A program made the position numbers and the translations under genes. A DNA stretch of 64,000 nt from Sinohyriopsis cumingii (taxonomy: Eukaryota > Mollusca > Bivalvia > Unionida > Unionidae). The notes below the pieces were generated by a model, which was not told the DNA's origin, ran no database searches, and saw only the letters and a list, made by a program, of their open reading frames with translations. Where the stretch lies: NCBI GenBank assembly GCA_028554795.2, contig CM068839.1:86759540-86823539 (forward strand). The letters run 5' to 3'. Positions 11,290-20,064 of this stretch are shown one piece after another. Every line of letters begins with the position of its first letter. Within the stretch, counting starts at the first letter, position 1.

Positions 11290-11965
11290 GAAGTCATTAG
11301 GCCATTGATGGACACTACGTTTCCTAGCTTGAGACAAAAGATAAGCATAATGGTCACAAAACCATCGATCTACTTTCACATCGTTTCTAACCACATGTCC
11401 AAATGCAAACGATCCATCAGTTCTAAACTTCGCCCTTGCAGAATTTTCTTACGACGGTCGTTAACCCCACATTGTGAGGATTGTCATCTTCTGTCAGGAC
11501 TGTGTCGCTAAACGTGGCTACACCTGCCGTGTCAGGTTTCCATACCACGCAAGCATCCAGATGAGTATTCTTGGCTTCTTTTCCGTACGTCAAGAGATTT
11601 TCCAGGTAGGCACGATATGGGTAAGTATCCATGCTGCTGCTGACCAGTTTGTTATTCAAGTACAAGTCCACTTCGCTGAACAAGGAATGCATGAAATTGT
11701 TGACAGGAGCTACTCTAGCATCGCCTTCTGGATTGGTGTTGTCCGTTTTGATCACTTTGACTTTCAAATAGAGGTAACTGCTACTCAGATCGATGTAATC
11801 TTCGGGCTGACCTTTGATTTCAAACTCGATGGGAGCGGAATCCGTCAAAGAGGAGACGGGGTGAAATTCCACCCACTGAGATTCTTGCATGGTCATCATG
11901 GTGGGGGGCATGGCAAACAGATCCAGTTCCGACTTGGAACAAGCGCAAGACTCTCGGTGCATCAT
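11290..11965 (-). pseudogene. major capsid protein, N-terminal third (truncated)
   Basis: The frame starts at 11965 and is open to 11423 (180 residues). It matches the N-terminal jelly-roll of the Polinton double jelly-roll major capsid protein: a conserved CACSKSELDLF start, an EFEIKGQPEDYIDLSSSYLY strand region, and VNNFMHSLFSEVDLYLN with NTYPYRA-like DTYPYRAYLENLLTYG. After the stop, a second frame shows a short matching stretch (ELMDRLHLDMWL). Then similarity ends at the AT-rich spacer. Family members are about 500-600 residues, so most of the protein is lost. This is a broken relic. Confidence 0.85.
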
Positions 11966-12074
11966 TTTTCTCTGTGTCTCAATAATCGAAAACGTCTAAG
12001 TCTCGGACGATTCTTCTTTTCTTTGCCTTTCTAGCTTTAGACGTGTGAAGTCTGGTGAAAGTGTGTTTTCTTCG

Positions 12075-12404
12075 TCATCTCTTTCTGTCTTGTCCTTGTT
12101 GAATGCCTGACTCGGTAGCGTGCAGGGCATTTATAGGTGTTTCTCGTCGGCCCAAGAGGTCTTTGCCCGTTTGCAGCAAGACATTTTTGCCTGCCCTCAT
12201 GAAGGCTTCTTTAGGATTTTGTTTGTCGATGATGACATTTTGGAGAAATTCTTTGCCTTGTGTCAGTGCGGCATCTTTCAAGGCGTGCAATCCGCGTGTC
12301 ACCATCGGTTTCAACACCGGGGCCACCGAACGAAAGGCCGATTTCAGCATATCTCCTAAAACGTCTCCTCGCTGTCGAGCAACCCCTCGGTACACTGGAT
12401 ACAT
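12075..12404 (-). CDS. pX-like virion/core protein
   Basis: An intact 109-residue frame whose start lies 4 bases from the stop of the penton gene, so they are probably co-expressed. The N-terminus PVYRGVARQRGDVLGDMLKS is followed by an amphipathic, basic segment (FRSVAPVLKPMVTRGLHALK). This matches the small basic protein next to the capsid genes in many Polintons, which is compared with adenovirus core protein pX or pVI. Polinton 2 has a clear counterpart at 24901-25353. The likely role is binding DNA or membrane inside the particle; this is inferred from family and position. Confidence 0.65.
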   Translation of the reverse strand: MYPVYRGVARQRGDVLGDMLKSAFRSVAPVLKPMVTRGLHALKDAALTQGKEFLQNVIIDKQNPKEAFMRAGKNVLLQTGKDLLGRRETPINALHATESGIQQGQDRKR

Positions 12405-12407
12405 GAC

Positions 12408-13338
12408 TTACGAGTCGTGAGAGAACCGTTTTCGAAAATGGAGTTTCACCGTGACTTTTCCTTTGGTGAATGGACTATTTTGTCCCAGATCTCCTTTTAT
12501 AGCAATGTTGACCGTGTCCAAATACGACTTGCTGACAGGCAAATAGTGAGGATGTACAAATTCGCGGTGAAAGTAGTAAGTGTTTCCACCTTCCTCGTCA
12601 GCGGTCGTGGCAGAATCCACTTTGAAAGGAATGACACTTACTAACGGCACAGAGGTGTGTCCCACCACGTTGTACTCCACCACATCGGAGTACACAAACA
12701 TCAAATTTAGTCCTTGGTTCAGTTCTACCGGGGCACGAAATAACTTGCTAAAAGACTCGTTGTCGTAAATGATTAGTAATTCGTTTTTCTTGAGCATGGC
12801 CATTCTCATGTCCATGTCTCCACCCAACATGTCAAACAATTCAGAACAAAATAAAATGTACACGATTTTACTCCCGTCAAATTTCATCAAGAAGCGACGA
12901 GCTGCTTTGTGGTATTCCATGGTGACACTTTTTTTGACACTTTCCAAAGCTTTCAGAAACACGACATTAAACCTGGAGGTTATGGTGCTCACCAAATGTT
13001 GACCACTAAAATAATAGCCTGGGGGAAGGAAAGTGATAGGTGGTGTACTTTTGATTTTTTGTGCCAGGGGTTTTCTTGTCATATTTGCCATAGGTATCCA
13101 AGTACTGTTGCAATTGTTCGTCATGAACTTCCACATCAAAAAAATTTTGATTGGGAAGGACATTGAGGACTTGAGTCGGGTGAATGATTTCTACTAAAGC
13201 CACTTCCCAATGGGCTTCGTGATCTAATGGGATGGTCTGAGGTAATTTGGCCGTGTAACAGCACAACGTGTTCTTGGGAAACACCTCTATGGAACTGTCA
13301 CTGGGTAAGGTTAAGTAAAAGTGGTTTTGGTGACTCAT
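12408..13338 (-). pseudogene. penton-type minor capsid protein, frameshifted
   Basis: The N-terminal part (frame 13338 to about 13030) has the family signature FYLTLPSDSS...AKLPQ...WEVALVEI. The rest lies in another frame (about 13060 to 12408). It has the PPGYYF start of the second half and the conserved C-terminal strands PHYLPVSKSYLDTV and GKVTVKLHFRKR. The switch falls near 13020-13060, close to T6 and C-run tracts. Together the parts have the length of an intact Polinton single jelly-roll protein, so this is a simple frameshift, either real decay or a sequencing error. Confidence 0.85.
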
Positions 13339-13643
13339 AATTCCAGAGTTCTGTGGTTGTCCGAGGGGTTACTGGACGTCAGAGTCGTCTCTCCGCCCAA
13401 AATAGGGTTGTTGCTGTTATTGGAGTGGTGACTGGCACTGGCACTGGACACAAGGTTCCCGTTGTTCCCGTTGGAAGAGAATTTCAGGGAGGGAATGGGA
13501 AGCAGGTAACCGATGCAACTGCTCAATAAAATAGTCCACAATTGTTTGTCTCCTTGTTGCAAACTCAAATTGGCAATGGCTGCACCGATGACACAATACA
13601 CCACGAAGATTTGGCAGAAAAAGACGATTTGCGTTTTAGGCAC
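13335..13643 (-). CDS. small membrane protein of the Polinton virion block
   Basis: An intact 102-residue frame that ends overlapping the first codons of the penton gene. Two hydrophobic segments (about residues 5-25 and 36-52) are separated by a short polar link (NLSLQQGDKQLW). The C-terminal half is rich in S and N. A short two-helix protein directly upstream of the penton gene is a recurring Polinton feature. No enzymatic motif is visible. Confidence 0.6.
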   Translation of the reverse strand: MPKTQIVFFCQIFVVYCVIGAAIANLSLQQGDKQLWTILLSSCIGYLLPIPSLKFSSNGNNGNLVSSASASHHSNNSNNPILGGETTLTSSNPSDNHRTLEL

Positions 13644-13740
13644 ATGTTCTCCACATCACACCCACAAGGGCTGTTTCTGTAATTCTTGCAGAGAAGAACT
13701 GGGTGAAGGAGTGGTCGACGTAGCTGCGTCTGCATGATGG

Positions 13741-14338
13741 TCACTTCTTTTTATAGTCGATGACTTGCGAAGCGTCGATCCAAGAATCAAAACTGGGTGG
13801 GTATCCTTTCCAACGTACTTTGACTTCTTTGACACGTCGTTTACCCACTTTACGGGTTCTGCGTTCGAGAATGCCTTCGATGTCGTACACGTCGTCTTCT
13901 TTTTTGGTGACACGTTGTAACTCGGGCAAATAAAACGTTCCTTTGAGCACTTCTCCGTTCATGTCTTCCAATTTATAGAGGCAGGATGTCGGCCAACACT
14001 CGTCCAGTGACACGAAACAATTCGGTAGTCCAGTTAGGTAAGTAACCTTTGTCGAAAGTGCGTTTGGTTTTGCCAATGCGCACCCAATCTCCTACGGTCA
14101 ACACTCCACTTTTCTTGGGGACAGCCCTCGTCGGGGACGTACCAAACAGGTGCTCAAACACCAACACTTCGTTCTCGGGAGTCACTTCTTGCGGGGCACG
14201 TCCGATGCTTCGATGGTAAGATTGGTTGTACGCTTGCACCAGGTACGGTAAGATGTCGATGTACTTCAGAGTGTGGTGATGCGTAAAATATTTCCACATG
14301 CGGTCACACACCTTTTTTATACTGGAACGCGTCGCCAC
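13741..14338 (-). pseudogene. integrase C-terminal half with chromodomain (truncated)
   Basis: The first frame (14338-13973) carries the end of a retroviral-type integrase core (YLVQAYNQSYHRSIGRAPQEV) and the following SH3-like segment (VGDWVRIGKTKRTFDKGYLPNW). A second frame (14076-13741) carries its end and a chromodomain (YDIEGILERRTRKVGKRRVKE...WKGYPPSFDSWID). The frame changes near 14000-14030. Upstream of 14338 only about 100 bases separate it from the next gene, so the catalytic core with the DDE residues is deleted. Confidence 0.85.
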
Positions 14339-14439
14339 TGATTGTCTTTACGTCGTATTAACTTCAGGACAGGCATGACACGTCGTGCAGGGGTACGTAA
14401 CGGACTAAATCCAGCCAGTTCTTGCTTGGACAAATCCAG

Positions 14440-14939
14440 TTAACTTTGTAACATGCCCGATCTTTCTTGAAGTTTGATTTTGGGAGCAGGTACTTTGTGA
14501 GCAGCAGCCACTGCCACTAAATTGGAGGGTCCTGCCACTGGGGAAGTTCTTGGGGTCATCAACGGAGAAGTTCTTGGTGTAATCAACGTCTCCAAGTACT
14601 CGTCAGTTCTTGGTGTCATCAACGGGGAAGTGGATGAACTTGAGGCTGCCGGAGACGTGGTCACCACTGTTGCAGGTCGTGGTTTGCGAGTGTAAGGTTG
14701 CGTCCTGGTTGAAGTGCCTCTCTTGCGACTAGTTTTCTTCTGTGGACTTTTCTGGGGACTTTTTCTCTGCTTCTTTTTCTGGGGGCTTCTTTTCTTTTTC
14801 CGGGGTGGTGTCTGGTAAGAGGAGGGTCCCGCCACTGGAGAAGTTCTTGGAGACACGGGTCTCCTTGGGGACCTGGTCTTTTTCTTCTTCTTCTTGGAGC
14901 TTCGTTTGACTTTTTTCTTGGGGAGAACTTTGGGGGCAT
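14440..14939 (-). pseudogene. basic S/P/K-rich core-like protein, frame broken
   Basis: The likely start is 14939 (MPPKFSPRKK). The basic low-complexity composition then continues in a second frame from about 14885 to 14440, where the motif TPRTSPLMTPRTSPVAGPS is repeated. A TAA ends it at 14440, and about 40 further open codons in the same frame suggest a nonsense mutation. Composition and position between the ATPase and integrase suggest a DNA-condensing virion protein, but no homology is assigned. Confidence 0.5.
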
Positions 14940-14976
14940 TAGGATCCCATCTTAAGAGAGCGAATGATGACCCCTC

Positions 14977-15268
14977 CTAGAGTACCGCTCCAGGTTTCAA
15001 AATGATTTGTTTTTTGGTTTGAGTGTCGATGCGAGGATCGGCCAGTTGGGTCAAAGCGACTTTGTTTCGATCAAAAAAGCGTTTGGTTTGATGAGGAATC
15101 TGAATGATCCCTTGTAGTAATTGACGTGCAGTCACCGCGAACCATCGTAAGACTTCTTTGAGACTAGCTTCTAAGACACGAGCTCGTATTTGTGGATTTT
15201 TTTTCTCGACTGATGCCATACAAGGCACGAATCAATTTGACGGGAAGATGCGACTGAAGGGACGTCAT
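14977..15268 (-). pseudogene. Polinton-associated small protein, frameshifted at A8
   Basis: A start at 15268 (MTSLQSHLPVKLIRALYG) lies 40 bases below a TATA box (15308-15315). The frame shifts at an A8 run (plus-strand T8 at 15197-15204) into the conserved part: LEASLKEVLRWFAVTARQLLQGIIQIP, then KVALTQLAD and KKQIILKPGAVL. Short proteins with this pattern are common in Polintons and related elements. The function is unknown. The A-run makes a sequencing error as likely as a mutation. Confidence 0.55.
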
Positions 15269-15307
15269 GTTCAAACTGTGTGTGAGACAAACGAAAAGTG
15301 TCTGAGG

Positions 15308-15315
15308 TTTTTATA
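15308..15315 (-). promoter_or_regulatory. TATA box for the gene starting at 15268
   Basis: The minus strand reads CTATAAAAACC about 40 bases upstream of the start codon, a normal polymerase II spacing. Confidence 0.6.
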
Positions 15316-15335
15316 GATTTTTTTGTTGAGTGAAG

Positions 15336-16055
15336 TTAAGTCGAGGACGGAAACGTGTACAGGACAGGCCCTCCGTCTTGGCACCAGTGGTGAAACAAGT
15401 GGGTACGAAATCGCAAATCATCGGGGGTCGTCGGTTTCAAATCGACGAGTAAATATGCGTGTGGAGTTTGAGTGGCATCGTCGTACGCCTGAGTCAGCCA
15501 AGGCGTTCCTAACTGTTTGGCTAAGACTTGCACTTGCGATTTATCTCGAGGGCTTTTAAACAAGACCACGTAATGTGCATTGAGACTGATGGTGCGATGG
15601 GCTTTACTTTGTTGAAACAAATTTTGGGTGATGTAAACGACACTGGCATTACGGTGATGCCCTTTGCGCGTGAACCACAGTTTAATTTCTTCTTCGTCTT
15701 CTCCTAACATGTCAAAAATGACCAGATGGGTTTGACGGGAGTCAGAGACGATGCCGTCGTCTTCTTTAGGAATGCCTTCCACAAACACGATGGAATCGCC
15801 TTGACTTTCTCGCAAGAGGCTGTACGCCGATTGCCACTCTTTGTAACACCACAAGATGCGCTGTCGATCGATCAAATGATGTTTATGTTCGATCAAGCGT
15901 TTAACGAGTTCGGTTTTGCCTGAACCGCTAGGTCCAGCAATGAGCATGTTAAAGGGATGGCGAAGATACAAAGCCTCCCAACTGGCACGATCTAAGTGTT
16001 CGTCGATGACTTTGACAGTGGAGGAAGAGGGAGCAGAGACAGCAGAGGTAGCCAT
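15336..16055 (-). CDS. genome-packaging ATPase (FtsK/A32 type)
   Basis: An intact 239-residue frame. The Walker A motif GPSGSGKTE is at residues 41-49 and the Walker B strand LVIFDML at 111-117 (Asp115). The sensor-like YITQNLFQQ follows at about 135. This order and length match the packaging ATPase of Polintons, adenovirus-like and A32-type viruses, which pumps DNA into preformed capsids. A TATA box (16102-16109) lies about 45 bases upstream. It is the only clearly intact enzyme gene of this element. Confidence 0.9.
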   Translation of the reverse strand: MATSAVSAPSSSTVKVIDEHLDRASWEALYLRHPFNMLIAGPSGSGKTELVKRLIEHKHHLIDRQRILWCYKEWQSAYSLLRESQGDSIVFVEGIPKEDDGIVSDSRQTHLVIFDMLGEDEEEIKLWFTRKGHHRNASVVYITQNLFQQSKAHRTISLNAHYVVLFKSPRDKSQVQVLAKQLGTPWLTQAYDDATQTPHAYLLVDLKPTTPDDLRFRTHLFHHWCQDGGPVLYTFPSST

Positions 16056-16101
16056 AGTGTTAGGAATGTCACTTGTGACACGAAAACAAACAAGACGAGA
16101 G

Positions 16102-16131
16102 TTTATATACTTTTTTCAGGACACGTTTATT
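16102..16131 (-). promoter_or_regulatory. ATPase TATA box and upstream gene poly(A) signal
   Basis: The minus strand contains GTATATAAAC (16102-16109), about 45 bases upstream of the ATPase start. Just before it is AATAAA (16126-16131), suitable as polyadenylation signal for the gene ending at 16186. Compact head-to-tail units with their own signals are implied. Confidence 0.55.
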
Positions 16132-16185
16132 GAATGTTTCAAATATGAACAACACGAAAGACAAAAATACATAAAAGCCAAATAG

Positions 16186-16904
16186 TTATGTACAGGATAA
16201 AAAACACATCAAAACGATCAAAGTGGAATATAAACAAGTCTCTGTACAACATGTTTTGGGTAACCAAGATGTCCTAAGGACAGTGTGTAATGTTCTTACA
16301 GTCTCTATATGAGGTATTGTCACACAAGTGTCCTCCCGGGATGATCTTTCAGGAATGTCCATGACAGTCCTGTCCTGAAGCGAGTGGTTGTTCTCGGTGA
16401 CGGGTTCTTCTGGCACTGTCACTAACACAGGTTGAAAAGTAACTTTTTTCCTTGAACAACTCTTGTGCATACTGGGCCACTTCTTGGGTCCAAGCCTCAA
16501 ACCCCCCTTTTTCCAGTCACGAACATCTGTCCAATGGAGGTGTAAGTCACAAGCTACACACACATCGTCATACACGTCTTCGGTAGCTAAAAGTTGACGA
16601 ATCCTTTTTTCCTGTTGAGGTCGAGAAGTATCCAGATGAAAACGCAAGGCTTTGAGCAAAAGGAGTCTTTCGTGACCATTTAAGGAAATTGGGGTGGTAA
16701 GTACTGATCGTAAAGAGTCCACAAGGAATCGGCTGGTAAACGAAATTCCAGAAAACAAGTCACTAAGACACACACTATGCGTCGTCCCAAATTGAATGGA
16801 TACAGTTCTTGTAATAATTGATGGTAATGATCCACGGTTTGAATATGGTCATTGAGTTCCTTCCACGGAATCTGTTCAATCACTTGTGACATAAGCCGTG
16901 GCAT
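16186..16904 (-). pseudogene. unknown protein in two overlapping frames
   Basis: The frame from 16904 to 16680 (MPRLMSQVIEQIPWKELNDH, then NLGRRIVCVLVTCFLEFRLP) overlaps a second frame, 16773-16186. The second continues naturally with NGHERLLLLKALRFHLDTSR and a Cys pair region (CVACDLHLHW). The two together look like one gene with a frameshift near 16690. The C-terminal third has acidic and hydroxyl-rich tracts. I do not recognise a family. Position next to the F-box-like fragments suggests an accessory host-interaction gene. Confidence 0.4.
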
Positions 16905-17367
16905 GGATTCCTGATTTTATACTCTCTTTATTTCGGAAGCAATAAAGGTACTTTATAACTAGACATCTTCGTTCTCTAGTAGAGAATCTAAATCTTGCAT
17001 ACCGTAACCTACACTTCAGAGTTTGTCTAGATGTTTCGTCTTCCGCTAAGCAGATTCCACGTAAAATATGTTGGTAATCCTTTAACTCGTCTTCCTCAAT
17101 ACGTTGCTCTAGGTGAATCTCGAAGTAACCAAAATTACGAACATTTAGTTCATTCACTAACTGAAAGTGATGAACAAGGTCTGACCACTGAAACAATTTC
17201 TGACAAATCAGTCCTCTTATACCATTCAGGTACCAGTGGTTCAAACACCGGTGACGTAACGGATGCAATTATTCTTTACGTTTGACTTGTATTTTGACCA
17301 GCTCTCGGTAAATGCGTTCTCTTAACTCCACAGGCAAACCACGAATGTTCTCTTGTAAAGTATCCAT
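16876..17367 (-). pseudogene. F-box-like accessory protein, in-frame stop
   Basis: The start at 17367 (MDTLQENIRGLPVELRERIY) resembles an F-box (LP-x-EL-x3-IY). A TAA at 17269-17271 interrupts the frame, which then continues to 16876. The later part (EEDELKDYQHILRG...RQTLKCRLRYARFRF...LVIKYLYCFRNK) is clearly related to the adjacent fragment at 17380-17583, so the gene was duplicated. The F-box assignment rests on a short motif. F-box proteins recruit targets to SCF ubiquitin ligases, so a host-modulating role is possible but unproven. Confidence 0.45.
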
Positions 17368-17379
17368 GAATATTTCATA

Positions 17380-17583
17380 CTAAATTCTCTGTCTGACACA
17401 ATAAATGTACCGTTTGCACAGACATGGTTTTAATTCATTGTCGAATCTAAATCGTTTAATCACTAATCTACACATTAAAATTCGTTCAGAAGTTTCCTCT
17501 TTCACTAAGTTGACATTGCGTAAAAGATTTTGGTAATTCGTTAACTCTTCCTCTGGAATTGGATCCAGTAAGTTTACAATGTA
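17380..17583 (-). pseudogene. fragment of the F-box-like gene, second copy
   Basis: The frame contains LLDPIPEEELTNYQNLLRNV and a segment matching RILMCRLVIKRFRF and KRYIYCVRQR. It aligns residue by residue with the C-terminal half of the neighbouring gene. It is fused directly downstream of the polymerase stub, so a deletion or recombination probably joined them. Confidence 0.55.
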
Positions 17584-17589
17584 CTAGAT

Positions 17590-18180
17590 AGAATTATCAA
17601 TAAGACCTTTCTGCGGCCAGTCCCTTGAGGAGGAGAGACGTGGGTCATGTCCAGTGTGGCTTTTCCATCGGTGATGTCAAACTGGTCATTGGATTGTTGC
17701 ACGTGTTGAATCTTGTCCATGACTTTGGAAGCGGTCAATTCTGTAGGGCTGCTAAACTCGATCCAAACGGGATTTCAAACCGTCGTGTTGTGTGGAAAGT
17801 CTCAAGCGATCGTCTTCTTTGGGTTGACATTGTCGCTTGAGTGTGGCAAGCAAAGAATCCCACATCTCGGTGATGAACCCTTCTGCTTTCTCTAACGGTA
17901 CTTCGGACTTGAAATCTTTAAACTTCACCGTGTATTTGTAAGCCGTGGTTCTAAGTTTTCTAGAGGGACGCTTTTCCGTCTCTCGAATGTCATAGTACTT
18001 TTCAGGGTTAACTAAGGGTGGTGAACTTTGTTTAGAGGGTTTGGATTCTGGTTCACTCATGTCCTCTTCAAAATCACTGGCATGAATTTGTGCCAAGACT
18101 TCAGCCCTGGTACGAGGCGATAGATCACGTTTCTGCCTCTTACTTTCTTCTTTCTTCTCAAATGAATTGGATCGTTTCAT
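17590..18180 (-). pseudogene. protein-primed DNA polymerase B, N-terminal stub
   Basis: The frame from 18180 has a basic, serine-rich start and a conserved segment (TVKFKDFKSEVPLEKAEGFI). It ends at 17752, and the match continues in another frame (NPVWIEFSSPTELTASKV...IQHVQQSNDQFDI...THVSPPQGTGRRK) to about 17590. This succession is typical of the region upstream of the catalytic domains of Polinton polymerases. No exonuclease or palm motifs follow, so more than 2.5 kb of the gene is missing. It cannot encode a polymerase. Confidence 0.65.
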
Positions 18181-18227
18181 CCTGATAGCAAAAAGTCAAA
18201 TGACTAAAGTTTAAACACCATGGACTA

Positions 18228-18260
18228 ATTTATAGTCATGGCAGACCAGCGTATATAAAA
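18228..18260. promoter_or_regulatory. divergent promoter with back-to-back TATA boxes
   Basis: The minus strand has CTATAAATTAG (18228-18234) serving the polymerase stub, and the plus strand has GTATATAAAAGGG (18252-18260) serving the zinc-knuckle gene. The boxes are only 17 bases apart. Confidence 0.65.
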
Positions 18261-18314
18261 GGGTATGTGTCTTGTCCTTCCACTATTCATTTCACTCTCA
18301 AACTGAGCACAACG

Positions 18315-18685
18315 ATGGAAGAGACTACCCAGATCGAACGTTTCATCAGAGCTTTGCGAGGGTCATTAGAAAATTCTCTTCAGACCAGCCGACGGACTAC
18401 TCTCCTTCCTTGCGAGATAAAAGTGAAGATACTTGCTATATCTGTCAGAAGAAAGGGCATTGGTCTTCAGAGTGTCCAGACCGTCAAAAAAGAAAAATAG
18501 GGGTTAAAAGAGACAAAAGTCAAGATACCAGTTATTATTGTCAAGAAAAAGGACATTGGTCTCCAGATTGCCCAAAAAAGAAAGAAGAGGAGCCAGAAGA
18601 AGAGAGGGATTCTTCAGAGGAAGAAGAAGAGGAAGAAAGCAGACAGGTGAAGAAAAAGAAACAGGAGAAGAAGGGAAGAAAGTGA
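18315..18685 (+). CDS. CCHC zinc-knuckle protein, frame uncertain
   Basis: The only well-placed ATG (18315, 55 bases below the TATA box) starts MEETTQIERFIRALRGS. The zinc-knuckle part lies in the next frame, so a frameshift near 18375-18390 is implied. The knuckle CYICQKKGHWSSEC has full C-x2-C-x4-H-x4-C spacing. A second copy (SYYCQEKGHWSPDC) lacks the first cysteine. The tail is an acidic then lysine-rich run. Such knuckles bind single-stranded nucleic acid. AATAAA follows at 18832. The direction is opposite to the capsid genes. Confidence 0.55.
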
Positions 18686-19000
18686 GGAGGAAGACGAGGA
18701 AAAGACTGTGAAGGTGAAGAAATTTAAAAAACAGGGAAACTAAATAATGAGACAGAAGAAGTGTATGAACTTTTTAAAGTGATTTGTTGAGAATTGTGAA
18801 TCGTGAATTGGATTGTAAATATTTATAAAAGAATAAATTAGGTATAAAAGGTAAGTGTCTTTGAGTTTTGATTTTGAAATAAGAACGTACACTCACACAC
18901 TCATACACACGTACTATAGGGGTAAAATGGGTTGTTCTGTTTTCTTTGAGTTTGAATGGATGTTGGCAATTGAAAGTCTATCTCTTTTCGAGAGACGTGG
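18686..19000. other. spacer with poly(A) signal and TATA-like motif
   Basis: It contains AATAAA at 18832-18837 for the zinc-knuckle gene and a TATAAAAGG-like motif near 18843. No gene was seen. Confidence 0.4.
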
Positions 19001-19002
19001 GT

Positions 19003-19018
19003 GGCCCTGAAAAGGGCC
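19003..19018 (-). terminator. histone-type 3' stem-loop 4
   Basis: The minus strand reads GGCCCTTTTCAGGGCC followed by ACCCA and, 9 bases on, CGAAAAGAGATAGACTTTCA. The flanks are nearly identical to the terminal-repeat copies over about 55 bases, so this is an internal copy of the repeat's inner end placed behind the gene at 19179. Confidence 0.8.
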
Positions 19019-19178
19019 TTTTTTGGTGATGGGGTGAGTTTAAGCAATCAACTTTAACTGTCTTAAGCCTTTGCCACGGCCAAGACCTACTTCTGGACTG
19101 CGTACTGTTGATGCTGATGATGATTTGATTGAAATCACTAAGGGTGGCACGGTAGGCTTAGTCACAGGGTTGGCGTGT

Positions 19179-19604
19179 TTAGCTCGGGAAGGTCGTATTC
19201 TCTTCGGTCGTAATAAAGAAATCTAATACATTTGTTTCAGACTTCTTAACTCCGCTAAAATGTCTAACAGTGACCGTTTGATTTTCACACCCTTGTTTCT
19301 TTGCTGCTGCTTCTTCTTCTTGTTTTTTTCTTACCTCTTCTTCTTGCTGTTGTTGCTGTAGGAGAAAAGCTTGTTCCGCTTCCTTTTGCTGTTGTATAAA
19401 TTTCTCCAATTCTTCTTTCTGTCTCTGTCTAAAATTCTCCACGTGCGGTAATGAAGAAGGTGACGAAGGTTCCGGAACAAATTCTTGCGAGGTAAGAAAC
19501 TCCACAAAATCCCAATTTACCTCTTCTGAAAGTAAGTCCGGGTTCCCTTGGGTGGTCTCCACTGCTGGTGCACCCCAATTGATCGTTTTCTGAGTTTCCG
19601 TCAT
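19179..19604 (-). CDS. Q/E-rich coiled-coil small protein
   Basis: The start is taken at 19604 (MTETQKTINWGAP), about 50 bases below a TATA box (19653-19658); an upstream methionine at 19664 lies before that box and is unlikely. The protein is about 141 residues. It has an acidic N-terminal part (residues 1-55), then a Q/E/K coiled coil (about 65-105), then a polar tail. It resembles the cassette proteins in composition but lacks their helix motif. A histone-type stem-loop lies 160 bases after the stop. Function unknown. Confidence 0.55.
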   Translation of the reverse strand: MTETQKTINWGAPAVETTQGNPDLLSEEVNWDFVEFLTSQEFVPEPSSPSSLPHVENFRQRQKEELEKFIQQQKEAEQAFLLQQQQQEEEVRKKQEEEAAAKKQGCENQTVTVRHFSGVKKSETNVLDFFITTEENTTFPS

Positions 19605-19652
19605 GTTGAATAACTGTCGCATGAATTGACTGCGCACAGGCGCTAGCGAATC

Positions 19653-19779
19653 TATATAGACCACGTGACGTCACAGACTGCTCTCTTCGGATTGGATGCG
19701 GGCTGACTGAATTTTGTAACGCGTGTTTGGATTGGTCAATGAACTCAATCCGTTTCAATCCTTCCTCTACCTATAAATA
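19653..19779. promoter_or_regulatory. bidirectional promoter: TATA, E-box/CRE, two CCAAT boxes, TATA
   Basis: In order: TATATA (19653-19658, serving the leftward gene), CACGTG overlapping the palindromic CRE TGACGTCA (19662-19673), ATTGG at 19691 and 19731 (inverted CCAAT boxes), and TATAAATA (19772-19779, serving the rightward gene, 45 bases before its ATG). These are standard metazoan polymerase II elements and resemble ATF/NF-Y-driven viral and histone promoters. Confidence 0.72.
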
Positions 19780-19823
19780 AGCGCAGTTCACTGCATTGAT
19801 TCACCTGTTCTCGACGCCTCAGC

Positions 19824-20054
19824 ATGTGGACCGACGTTGAATCTTCCACCCTTGTGTCAACAATGATGTTCAGGACGGACTTACCGATGTATGTCCGGTC
19901 CGAATGGACAATTGTCCATAGGACCGCCACAAGCCTATGGATACGTAGGATTTACGTGGAAAGGCAAGGATGCCTCAAAAGAGTGTTAGTGTATGGTCCT
20001 ACCATTAGACAAAGCCTAAGGACAAGAAGAAGTCACAGATGCCCTTTATGTTAA
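19824..20054 (+). CDS. small basic protein transcribed into the right terminal repeat
   Basis: A 76-residue frame (MWTDVESSTLVSTMMF...) follows a consensus TATA box by 45 bases. It ends 19 bases before the histone-type hairpin of the right terminal repeat. The C-terminal half is arginine-rich (RIYVERQGCLKRV, RTRRSHRCPLC). No family is recognised. The promoter and 3' hairpin on either side are the main reason to believe it is real. Confidence 0.45.
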   Translation: MWTDVESSTLVSTMMFRTDLPMYVRSEWTIVHRTATSLWIRRIYVERQGCLKRVLVYGPTIRQSLRTRRSHRCPLC

Positions 20055-20064
20055 AGGCATATAT

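Noticed and set aside
11474-12034. 186-codon plus-strand frame
   Set aside because: Antisense to the major capsid and pX-like genes, which have clear family matches on the other strand.
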